Part shown: one piece after another, positions 1-6,231 of the stretch
Layout of the letters: each line of letters starts with the position of its first letter
Position numbering within the stretch: the stretch's first letter is position 1
Assembly: GCA_031283505.1 (NCBI GenBank)
Contig: JAITBO010000142.1
Coordinates: 1 to 7,873 of the forward strand
Reading direction: 5' to 3'
Origin: Treponema sp.
GTDB lineage: Bacteria; Spirochaetota; Spirochaetia; Treponematales; Breznakiellaceae
DNA: 7,873 bases
Notes under the pieces: model-generated
What the model saw: the letters and a program-made list of their open reading frames with translations, nothing else
The model's database searches: none
What the model was told of the DNA's origin: nothing
Translations under genes and position numbers: made by a program

Positions 1-2108
1 AGGAAAAAATTCTTTACCCCTTTGTCCATAAGGGAGACAAGGTAGTCTGACCGGAGGCCGGGATAAAGCCTGATGACGCACATGGAATTCACCGCGTCTT
101 CCAGAAGCTGGGACAGGACATACTGATCCGCTTCCAGGGGCCCGGTCAGAAGGGGAGCGCCTGTGAAGACAGGGGCTTCCATGTTCCAGTTTCTAAAGCC
201 GTTGCTCCCTATGCGTTCAAATTTCAGGTTGAGAGGAGAAAGGACTTTGCCCCCATTCACCACATAAACCCCGTTAGGCTTGTTCAGGGCCAGATTTACC
301 GCCTTCCTGATGGTTCTGAGGGCTTCCTGTGAAGTTCCGGGCGGCGTGGAGGAGGCGGCCAGGACTATTGGAGCGCTGGCCTCCGCGAAAAGCCAGTAGA
401 GGAGCGGCGCTGTGTAGGGCAGGGTATCGGTCCCGTGAGCCACTACGATGCCGTTGGCGGTTCCGGAATTGAGGCGGTCGGCAATGGTTTCGATGAGTAC
501 CGCCCAGTCCGAAGGGATGATCTCTTCCGAGAGGATACGCCCGACCTGTATAGACTCAAACCGCACTTTGACGTCGGCTTCTTCGTTTTTTGCCAAAAGT
601 TTGCGGAGGACCTGCTCGTCTCCTACTTCCAGGCTGCCGTCCTCGGCGATACGGCCTGAGATGGCCCCGCCCATGGAAAGGACATAGACCAGGGACACCG
701 AAAGCTGCTCCCTGAGTATGTCTTTTACCAGGGTAGGTTCCGCAAGGCCGTTGGTTTCCTTCATGATACTGCCCGTGAGGAACTGTATGGGCCCGGCGTC
801 CCCTTCCCGTATGCGGCGCACCTCCTGGGGATTGGCGTCTATCACCGCCTTTACAACTCGTTCTATCTCGGCCCGGTCTGTAAGCTGTTCCCAGCCCCGC
901 TCCCTGACCAGTTCTCCGGGTTCCCGTTTTTCTTCCAGTACGGCAGTGACGGTCTGCTTGGCGATGCTGCCGTGTATGCGCCGTTCCCGGAGCATATTCA
1001 GAATGTCCGCGAAACGCCGGGGAGTAAGAGGGGCCTCCGCCGGGCCGAAGCCCAGGCGTTTACATTCTTTGATCACGAAAGAGGCCATCCACTGGGCGGT
1101 TTCCCGGGGAGGTGCCCCCAGGGACACGGTTTCCTCAAAATAGTCCGCCCGGCTCGTTTCGTCACAGATGAATTCAGCCTGAAGCTGGGTAAGGCCGTAA
1201 ACATCCATAAAACGGTTCCTCCGGGCTTCCGGGAGTTCTATGGAAAAGTTGTCCAGGGCTTCCAGAATTTCCGGTCCCGGACGGAAATGAGGAAAGACCG
1301 CCGGGGCAAACCGGGGTTTTTCCTCGCCGGTACGGACTTGGAAGGATTCGGTGGCCGATTTAGCCTCGTTCCAGAGCCGGCTCTCGCTGAGTATCGTCCC
1401 GCCATTGGTCACTATCTCTTCCTGCCGGGAAAGTTCCGCGTTTATCGCTTTGGACACAAAATTAAAGGAGTTGAGGTTCCTCAGCTTTACTATGTAGGAG
1501 GGGATCTCGGGATAAGGCGCCATGGACGCGTAGGCGTTGCAACGTATTACGGTTTCCAGAGGGACGCCGGGGATAAGTTCCAGGTACTGAATACGCCGCC
1601 GCAGGTCGGAGAGAAAAACTTCCGCTTCTTCCCCTATCTCAAAGTCCGCCGCCGTCCTGAGCCTGAGGCTGGGCATACCCGCCCTGGAATAGTCCATGAC
1701 CGTTGTTGAACCCTTGCCCGGCCTGGTCAAGCGTCCGGCATCTTCTTCCAGCCGGACCTCGGTAATATGGATACGCTTTTTTCGCCGGTGGAACATGATG
1801 TCCATGGCGCAGGCCTCCCCCAGCTTGATGGAAAGCCAGGACAGGGGATATTCAGGCGGCAGGATGGGAATGTTCAGGGTCCGTTCATAGGGGACGTCTT
1901 TGATGATGGTTCCCCCCAGGCCGTGTATCAAAAGGTAAGCTTTCCGGGCGGCCAGGGCGTTAAGGTGGGGGACCGCCCCATCTTCTCCCCGGCAGACTGG
2001 GCACGAGGTTTCTCCGGGGCCCTGGGAGACCGGAGTGCAGCCGCAGAAAGTTTTAACCCCCGAAAGCAACAGAATACGGACTTCCAGGGAAATATAAGAC
2101 TTGTACAC
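1..2108 (-). CDS. GatB-like / L-asparaginase-like fusion protein, 3' end outside window
   Basis: My reading of the minus strand gives 702 codons with no stop. The start is GTG at 2108; an in-frame TGA lies 12 bases upstream and GAGG sits 7 bases before the start. Residues 1-470 resemble GatB, the tRNA-dependent amidotransferase subunit that binds tRNA and activates Glu or Asp: SLEV near residue 7, Cys22/24 and Cys36/39 in a FCxC...CPVC pattern, LEEDAGR at 120-126, DYSRAG at 139-144, NLNSF at 211-215 and a YqeY-like tail (FLTGSIMKE). From about 471 it reads as an L-asparaginase: SMGGAISG at 478-485, HGTDTL at 558-563, Lys610, then PG near the window edge. The arrangement recalls archaeal GatE plus GatD, without the GatE insertion domain. 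Oddly, GatB His is Arg11, the Glu after DYxRAG is Arg149, and the asparaginase nucleophile Thr is Ala482. The real function may be non-catalytic. Domain calls are strong; function is open. Confidence 0.85.
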   Translation of the reverse strand, partial: MYKSYISLEVRILLLSGVKTFCGCTPVSQGPGETSCPVCRGEDGAVPHLNALAARKAYLLIHGLGGTIIKDVPYERTLNIPILPPEYPLSWLSIKLGEACAMDIMFHRRKKRIHITEVRLEEDAGRLTRPGKGSTTVMDYSRAGMPSLRLRTAADFEIGEEAEVFLSDLRRRIQYLELIPGVPLETVIRCNAYASMAPYPEIPSYIVKLRNLNSFNFVSKAINAELSRQEEIVTNGGTILSESRLWNEAKSATESFQVRTGEEKPRFAPAVFPHFRPGPEILEALDNFSIELPEARRNRFMDVYGLTQLQAEFICDETSRADYFEETVSLGAPPRETAQWMASFVIKECKRLGFGPAEAPLTPRRFADILNMLRERRIHGSIAKQTVTAVLEEKREPGELVRERGWEQLTDRAEIERVVKAVIDANPQEVRRIREGDAGPIQFLTGSIMKETNGLAEPTLVKDILREQLSVSLVYVLSMGGAISGRIAEDGSLEVGDEQVLRKLLAKNEEADVKVRFESIQVGRILSEEIIPSDWAVLIETIADRLNSGTANGIVVAHGTDTLPYTAPLLYWLFAEASAPIVLAASSTPPGTSQEALRTIRKAVNLALNKPNGVYVVNGGKVLSPLNLKFERIGSNGFRNWNMEAPVFTGAPLLTGPLEADQYVLSQLLEDAVNSMCVIRLYPGLRSDYLVSLMDKGVKNFF

Positions 2109-2145
2109 CGGTTTACCTCATCAATGTTTTCCGTGATACTTTATG

Positions 2146-2166
2146 GAAGGTGGTATAACCTCCTTC
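2146..2166. repeat. 21-bp imperfect palindrome upstream of the GatB-like gene
   Basis: GAAGG-t-GGT-ata-ACC-t-CCTTC is symmetric apart from a T/T pair in each arm and the central three bases. It lies 38-58 bases upstream of the GTG at 2108, so it may be an operator or a leader hairpin for the minus-strand gene. No family is recognised. Confidence 0.4.
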
Positions 2167-2194
2167 AAATACAACAAAAAAAAGAAAAAATGAA

Positions 2195-2223
2195 TGGAAA
2201 AAATCCTCTTGATACTGTATAAT
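2195..2223 (+). promoter_or_regulatory. Candidate sigma-70 promoter for the 2307 glycosidase gene
   Basis: A perfect TATAAT at 2218-2223 lies 17 bases downstream of TGGAAA (2195-2200), a 4-of-6 match to TTGACA. A-rich sequence surrounds it. The -10 box is convincing and the -35 box is weak. Transcription would start near 2230, about 75 bases before the GTG start. Confidence 0.55.
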
Positions 2224-2248
2224 AAAAAAAATCTTGTAGCAATGACCG

Positions 2249-2266
2249 TGGTTTAACTTTTAACCA
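2249..2266. promoter_or_regulatory. Operator-like 18-bp palindrome, copy 1
   Basis: TGGTTTAACTTTTAACCA pairs in 7 of 9 positions, failing only at the sixth pair and the centre. It lies about 20-35 bases downstream of the expected transcription start, where a bound repressor could block elongation. It shares GGTT-N-AAC-K-TT-N-AACC with the palindrome at 4083-4100. An AAC(G)TT core is typical of LacI/GalR-family operators, so a sugar-responsive repressor is the likely but unproven ligand. It lies in a divergent spacer and could also affect the minus-strand gene. Confidence 0.6.
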
Positions 2267-2294
2267 TAGCATACTGTAATCCCGGCAAGATTAT

Positions 2295-2301
2295 AAAGGA
2301 G
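2295..2301 (+). promoter_or_regulatory. Shine-Dalgarno site fixing a GTG start
   Basis: AAAGGAG ends 5 bases before GTG at 2307. It supports GTG as the true start of the glycosidase. Confidence 0.75.
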
Positions 2302-2306
2302 CAGGC

Positions 2307-3731
2307 GTGATACGGCGCGATTTCCCCAAGATTCACTTTTATGATCAGGATTTTGTGGATATCTATGATAAAACCTGGGCCTGGATTCAGGACTGCTGGA
2401 ACGGCGGAAACGAAAACGGCGGCATTGACGGAAAATTCTTCTCTTATCCCGGAAGTCCGATGATACAGCAATGCGACGCCATTTTTTCCTCTTTTTTTCT
2501 TGTCTATTCCAACCGGATATACCAGGCTCACCCGACCCTGGATATTTTCTATGCCCACCAGGAACCGAACGGTGCGGTGCGTTCCGCGTATAACATAAAC
2601 ACCGGCCTTCCCGAGGTGGATCAGGACAACCCCGAAGGGCTGGGACTTCCCCTGTTTGCCTGGGCCGAGTACAACCTTTACCATAAAACGGCGAATAAAA
2701 AGCGGGTCAAGGACGTAATCCCCATTCTCCATAAATATATACAATGGATAGACGAGGTTTTTAAACGCCCCAACGGCCTTTATGAGGCGCCTCTGTCCGC
2801 CACGGGAATGGTGACTTCTTACCGGGAGGCGGCTTGCTATCCTGTGGATTTTAACGCGGTTATGGCTGTCAATATGCTTTACATGGCCGCCCTGGCGGAT
2901 ATTCTGAACGATAAAGAGGCCGGTTTTCAATATAAACGGCAGTATTTTTCCCTGAAAACCCGGATCAACGCCCTGATGTGGGACAATGATGACGGGTTTT
3001 ACTATGACATAGACAAGAACGAACAGCGGATCAGGGTAAAGACACTGGCGGGTTACTGGCCGCTTTTGGCGGAGATTCCCAACGACGACAAGGCTGAACG
3101 TATTATCGACAAACTCTCGGACCCCAGGTTCTTCGGGTCTCCTCATCCCTTCCCTTCCATGGCGGTGAACGAACCGGGATTTGACGAAAACGGCTGCGGG
3201 TTCCGGGGTTCCGTGTACCCGCACCTTACCTTTATGGTGATCAAGGGCCTTGAACGGTACCAGCGCTGGGAGTTGGCCCGTGAATGCGCCACCCGGCACC
3301 TCTACTTTGTCTTGGATTCCATGAGCCCCGACGGGAATCACCACAAAGGGAACCTCTGGGAAGCCTATCTTCCTCTCAAAGAAGGCCCCGCCCTGTGGCC
3401 TGAGCGGCCCGATTTCCCCCGGTCCCAGTACCTTACCTACGATGCCCTCTCGACCATCTGCCTGACCATAGAGAACGTGGTGGGCCTTTTCATCTCCCTG
3501 CCCCGGAAGACCGTGGACTGGATCATACCCAACCTGGAGATCATGGGGGTGGAGAACCTTTCCCTCAAGAAAAACATGATCACCATCTTGTCCAACAAAA
3601 GTGGCCGGGGCTGGGAAATTCACATGGAAAGCGAGAAACTTTATTATTTTACGATAAATATTCTGGGGAAAAAGAAGAAAACCCTCCCCATACCTTCGGG
3701 GAAGTGTTCTATGCTCATCGACAAGCTATAA
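2307..3731 (+). CDS. Six-hairpin (alpha/alpha)6 glycoside hydrolase, GH63/GH37-like (MGH1-like)
   Basis: This 474-residue protein has no signal peptide or membrane segment, so it should act in the cytoplasm. Motifs follow the order of GH63/GH37-type barrels: QCDAIF at 55-60 (family form WDxxF), the region TGMVTSYRE at 166-174 followed by PVDFNA at 179-184, MWDNDDGFYYD near 224-234, GYWPLLAEI at 249-257, FRGSVYP at 299-305 and WEAYLP at 351-356. Glu352 is the likely catalytic base. The usual general acid is Asp in a GMDNS-like motif; here the aligned stretch reads GMVTS, with Asp181 the nearest acidic candidate. By family precedent it hydrolyses an alpha-linked disaccharide or short oligosaccharide; the substrate cannot be read from sequence. 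The GTG start follows a good Shine-Dalgarno site. The gene is monocistronic, ending before a hairpin terminator, and its upstream palindrome matches that of the next gene. Trehalase or mannosylglycerate hydrolase activity is possible but unsupported. Confidence 0.75.
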   Translation: MIRRDFPKIHFYDQDFVDIYDKTWAWIQDCWNGGNENGGIDGKFFSYPGSPMIQQCDAIFSSFFLVYSNRIYQAHPTLDIFYAHQEPNGAVRSAYNINTGLPEVDQDNPEGLGLPLFAWAEYNLYHKTANKKRVKDVIPILHKYIQWIDEVFKRPNGLYEAPLSATGMVTSYREAACYPVDFNAVMAVNMLYMAALADILNDKEAGFQYKRQYFSLKTRINALMWDNDDGFYYDIDKNEQRIRVKTLAGYWPLLAEIPNDDKAERIIDKLSDPRFFGSPHPFPSMAVNEPGFDENGCGFRGSVYPHLTFMVIKGLERYQRWELARECATRHLYFVLDSMSPDGNHHKGNLWEAYLPLKEGPALWPERPDFPRSQYLTYDALSTICLTIENVVGLFISLPRKTVDWIIPNLEIMGVENLSLKKNMITILSNKSGRGWEIHMESEKLYYFTINILGKKKKTLPIPSGKCSMLIDKL

Positions 3732-3804
3732 CGTTGCCGCAGTTTTTGCGTACAAGGGTTGCTCTTTGAAGAGGACATAGAGAGCTCTCCCGATAATCAG
3801 AAAA

Positions 3805-3840
3805 AATTTCACCCTTTAGGCCCTATGGAAGGGTGAAATT
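3805..3840 (+). terminator. Strong hairpin terminator after the glycosidase gene
   Basis: AATTTCACCCTT (3805-3816) and AAGGGTGAAATT (3829-3840) form a perfect 12-bp stem with a 12-base loop, 74 bases after the stop codon. An A-run precedes it and ATTATT follows, so it could work in both directions. The downstream T tract is short, so its strength is uncertain. Confidence 0.7.
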
Positions 3841-3882
3841 ATTATCTCACCTTGCGCACTGGAGCCAAAATTGAAGAAATTT

Positions 3883-3936
3883 AACCACGAACCTCACAAA
3901 CAAACTATGGATTTAACCTCAAAAGTTCGTGTGGTT
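3883..3936. repeat. Imperfect inverted repeat in the 418-bp spacer
   Basis: AACCACGAAC (3883-3892) is the inverse of GTTCGTGTGGTT (3925-3936) apart from two extra bases, with a 32-base loop. Related AACC/GGTT words recur around it. It may be a copy of a dispersed intergenic repeat. No coding sequence is seen from 3732 to 4149. Confidence 0.4.
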
Positions 3937-3990
3937 AGTGGTTCATATTATTTCCTGCGCAACATGAATTATTATGTTAAATCTAAGGTT

Positions 3991-4020
3991 GCTGTTTTAA
4001 AATTGAAGTTTTGAGACAGC
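3991..4020. repeat. Small hairpin upstream of the promoter
   Basis: GCTGT (3991-3995) pairs with ACAGC (4016-4020), and inner AAAA pairs with TTTT across a short bulge. It sits just upstream of the A/T-rich sequence that precedes the -35 box. It could end upstream transcription or be an activator site; nothing in the sequence decides. Confidence 0.25.
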
Positions 4021-4043
4021 CTCACATTATTTTAAAATTTTTG

Positions 4044-4073
4044 TTGACAATTTTAGAAAGATCTCTGTATAAT
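4044..4073 (+). promoter_or_regulatory. Consensus sigma-70 promoter for the 4150 lipoprotein gene
   Basis: TTGACA (4044-4049), an 18-base spacer and TATAAT (4068-4073) match the sigma-70 consensus at all 12 positions. An A/T-rich UP-like stretch (about 4027-4043) lies directly upstream. Transcription should start near 4080, giving a leader of about 70 bases. Confidence 0.85.
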
Positions 4074-4082
4074 TTATCATCA

Positions 4083-4100
4083 AGGTTGAACGTTAAACCT
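4083..4100. promoter_or_regulatory. Operator-like 18-bp palindrome, copy 2, over the transcription start
   Basis: AGGTTGAACGTTAAACCT is a palindrome with one mismatched pair (4088/4095) and an AACGTT core, the form typical of LacI/GalR operators such as PurR sites. It begins 9 bases after the -10 box, so a bound repressor would block initiation at an otherwise perfect promoter. It matches the 2249-2266 site at 13 of 18 positions, including both GGTT and AACC arms. The regulator gene is not in the window. Confidence 0.7.
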
Positions 4101-4149
4101 AAATTTGCGTTGAAAGCAAGATGTTAAGGTATAAAGAGGTATTCTAAAG

Positions 4150-6111
4150 ATGAAAAACGTGTTTTTGGTCCCAGGAGTTTGTTGCGCTTTGCGTGTAAAA
4201 TCCCCAAAAATCGCTTGCAAGGCGATTTTTTACCCTGCAAACCCCGATCGAACCAAAGGTTCGCGTATGCCCATTAATCGGGATTTTTGCGTTACTGGCG
4301 GGGCAAAAATCCATAAATGCAACTGGCTGCTAGGCATCCTGATGTGCGGCTTTATCATGGTTACGGCTTGTACGACAACGCTGCTCCCCAAAAAGGCGGA
4401 GGCTGCCGAAGATTACGGGAAGATATTCGAAGCGGCCTATAGCCAGCTCCAGATTGGTACGTCCGCCCTCAGGGAGGATAAACAACCCCTTGTGCTGGCC
4501 CACTATATGCCCTGGTTTCAGCGGTACGGCTTTCATTGGCAGCAGGGAGGCGCTAAATTCGATCCTGCGGAAATATTGCCCAACGGACGGGCGAATATTT
4601 CTACTCATTACTATCCTTTGACGGGGCCTTATGATTCCAATGATCCGGCGGTTTTGGAGTATCAGGCGGCGCTGATAAAAATGGCCGGAATTGACGGGGT
4701 GCTCATCGACTGGTACGGCATCACCGAAGGAGTGGACTATAAACCCATTCATGAGGCGACATTGGCCCTTATTGAGATACTCAAAAAGCGGGGTCTCAAA
4801 TACGCAATCGTATACGAAGATCAGAGCGTTAAGCACCTCATCGAATTCGGCATAATCCCCAAGGATCAGGGCCGGAGTACCGCGAAGGAAACCTTTACCT
4901 GGATGCAGCGGAACTGGTTCCAGGACGAACTCTATGTCAAGGTAGACGGACGTCCCCTGGTTCTCTGTTTCGGCCCGCAGTATTTCTATCAGAAAAGTGA
5001 GTGGGACGAGATCTGGACCGATGTGAATCCCAAGCCTTTTTTTATCGACCTTGACGCCAGGACCAACTGGGCCGACGGCACAAAAAACTGGAGCCCCATG
5101 CATCTGTCTTCGGGAGGCAAATTGTCCATCCCCAGCCTGGTGAAATATCTTAACGATTTCTACCGGAAACAGGAAGCCAAACCCTTTGTTGTTGGTACCG
5201 CCATGCCCGGCTTTCACGACATTTATGCCCAGGCCGGCGGCAAGAGCTATGGTTTCCTGGATTATTCAGGAGGCGAGACATTCAAACTCACCTATACTGC
5301 CGCGGAGCGGGCCCGGGCAAACATCATCCAGATTCAAACATGGAATGATTACGGAGAAGGAACCATTATCGAACCGACCATAGAGCACGGGTATAAAGAA
5401 CTGGAATACCTTCAGGACAAGCGGAAGGAATGGGAAGAAAATTTTTCCTTTAATTACAGTGATCTGCGGATACCCATAGAGCTTTACAAGACGGCGGTTT
5501 CGGAAAAGTCTACGGATGAACAGAAGCAGCAGATCGCTTCGCTTTACGACATATTGTTTTCCGGAGACGCCGCTAAATTCCGGGATGCGGTGAGGGCGGC
5601 GAACATCAGATTCGATTTTTCGGTAAGCCCCCTGCTCTTTGAATCTTCGGGAAGCGCCGATGAACCGGCGGCAGCCTTTGATCCTGCGGGGCGAAAAAAC
5701 CTGGCCCTGGGCAAGCCTGCGGTGGCTTCCAGCAAGATTGATGTCTGGACTGTCAACAAGGCTGTTGACGGTGATGTGTCAACCTATTGGGAAGGCGCCG
5801 CCCGTCAGTATCCCGGAACCATGTACGTTGACCTTGTAACTCCCACCAGAGTTACTACCCTGGTAATAAAGCTGAATCCCCAGCGTATGTGGGCGAAACG
5901 TACCCAGCGTTTAGAGGTAAAGGCAAGCGGCAATGGTACTGATTTTACCACCGTTGTACCGGAGTCTGACTACCTGTTCGATCCGGCGGCCAACGCCAAC
6001 ACGGTAGTCATTCCCCTTGACACAACAGCAAGATACATACAATTAGTGTTTACCGCAAACAGCGGCGGTACCAACGGGCAGGTTGCGGAACTGGAGATTT
6101 ACGGTGAATAA
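4150..6111 (+). CDS. GH99/GH71-like lipoprotein with C-terminal discoidin/CBM32-like domain
   Basis: This 653-residue protein is predicted to be a surface or periplasmic lipoprotein. The hydrophobic segment at 59-73 ends in the lipobox MVTAC, with Cys74 as the lipidation site. The barrel (about 112-430) shows HYMPWF at 118-123, YYPLTGPYDS at 154-163, GIDGVLIDWYG at 180-190 and TWNDYGEGTIIEP at 397-409. In GH99 the last motif reads NEWHEGT and carries both catalytic Glu residues; here they align with Asp400 and Glu403. A linker leads to a discoidin/F5-8C (CBM32-like) domain at about 516-653. By family precedent it is an endo-acting alpha-glycanase on alpha-mannan or alpha-1,3-glucan. The annotated ATG has AGAGG 10 bases upstream, but about 50 residues precede a normal signal peptide and are encoded by a hairpin cluster. 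ATG 4267 (Met40), with AAAGG 7 bases upstream, is an alternative start. Confidence 0.8.
   Translation: MKNVFLVPGVCCALRVKSPKIACKAIFYPANPDRTKGSRMPINRDFCVTGGAKIHKCNWLLGILMCGFIMVTACTTTLLPKKAEAAEDYGKIFEAAYSQLQIGTSALREDKQPLVLAHYMPWFQRYGFHWQQGGAKFDPAEILPNGRANISTHYYPLTGPYDSNDPAVLEYQAALIKMAGIDGVLIDWYGITEGVDYKPIHEATLALIEILKKRGLKYAIVYEDQSVKHLIEFGIIPKDQGRSTAKETFTWMQRNWFQDELYVKVDGRPLVLCFGPQYFYQKSEWDEIWTDVNPKPFFIDLDARTNWADGTKNWSPMHLSSGGKLSIPSLVKYLNDFYRKQEAKPFVVGTAMPGFHDIYAQAGGKSYGFLDYSGGETFKLTYTAAERARANIIQIQTWNDYGEGTIIEPTIEHGYKELEYLQDKRKEWEENFSFNYSDLRIPIELYKTAVSEKSTDEQKQQIASLYDILFSGDAAKFRDAVRAANIRFDFSVSPLLFESSGSADEPAAAFDPAGRKNLALGKPAVASSKIDVWTVNKAVDGDVSTYWEGAARQYPGTMYVDLVTPTRVTTLVIKLNPQRMWAKRTQRLEVKASGNGTDFTTVVPESDYLFDPAANANTVVIPLDTTARYIQLVFTANSGGTNGQVAELEIYGE
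4188..4312. repeat. Cluster of three hairpins inside the lipoprotein N-terminus
   Basis: Hairpin A: AAAAATCGC (4206-4214) pairs perfectly with GCGATTTTT (4222-4230), and outer TTTGC (from 4188) pairs with GCAAA near 4236-4241. Hairpin B: CGAACC-AAA-GGTTCG (4249-4263), enclosed by CCCGAT (4243-4248) and ATCGGG (4277-4282). Hairpin C: GGATTTTTGC (4281-4290) pairs with GCAAAAATCC (4303-4312). All three lie in an open frame encoding about residues 13-55. The paralog at 6232 has no counterpart. This looks like a palindromic element inserted in frame, comparable in principle to Rickettsia palindromic elements. It could equally be leader RNA if translation starts at 4267. Confidence 0.6.
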
Positions 6112-6112
6112 C

Positions 6113-6178
6113 ACTGTTTTTCTGCCCCCCTCCCCCCCCCCCAGAGGCTCGGTGTATGTAGGGTTATACAAAAACAGT
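6113..6178. repeat. Inverted repeat flanking the poly-C tract
   Basis: ACTGTTTTT (6113-6121), just after the stop codon of the first paralog, is the exact inverse of AAAAACAGT (6170-6178). The right arm is followed by more T residues (6179-6182), so the pair could act as a terminator with a 48-base loop holding the C-tract. The long loop makes this uncertain. Confidence 0.4.
6125..6142 (+). repeat. C6-T-C11 homopolymer tract between the paralogs
   Basis: Six C residues, one T and eleven C residues form an interrupted homopolymer 90 bases upstream of the next start codon. Tracts of this length slip during replication. In Treponema pallidum, G-tracts upstream of some tpr genes change promoter strength. 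AT-rich -10-like words follow (TATACA 6165-6170, TATATT 6196-6201), but no good -35 box was found. The exact length may also suffer from sequencing error. Confidence 0.75.
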
Positions 6179-6217
6179 TTTTCTATATATGGGGGTATAT
6201 TGCGGGAATCTTCCGGC

Positions 6218-6223
6218 AGGGAG
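6218..6223 (+). promoter_or_regulatory. Shine-Dalgarno site of the second paralog
   Basis: AGGGAG lies 8 bases before ATG 6232 and supports that start, which directly begins a signal peptide. Confidence 0.7.
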
Positions 6224-6231
6224 ATAACCCC

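Noticed and set aside
435..2222. Several plus-strand open frames opposite the GatB-like fusion
   Set aside because: They overlap one another and read as low-complexity Arg/Ser/Pro or Gly-rich sequence, while the minus strand has continuous GatB and asparaginase motifs.
2253..3623. Long minus-strand open frame (456 codons) opposite the glycosidase
   Set aside because: It is the shadow of a gene with strong family motifs, has no recognisable domain, and runs over the forward promoter and operator.
3780..3789. GAGAGCTCTC palindrome
   Set aside because: It is short, isolated and not near a promoter or gene start, so chance is the simplest explanation.
4206..4231. Rho-independent terminator or attenuator
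   Set aside because: The stem followed by six T residues looks like one, but it is AT-rich, only 9 bp, and lies inside an open frame. It is kept only as part of the hairpin cluster.
4188..4312. Integron attC site
   Set aside because: The region is palindromic and treponemes can carry integrons, but I found no GTTRRRY/RYYYAAC core pair at the ends and no cassette layout.
4330..5217. Minus-strand open frame opposite the first GH99-like gene
   Set aside because: It is antisense to a well-supported domain, and a similar shadow (6466-7194) occurs opposite the paralog, as expected from shared codon use.
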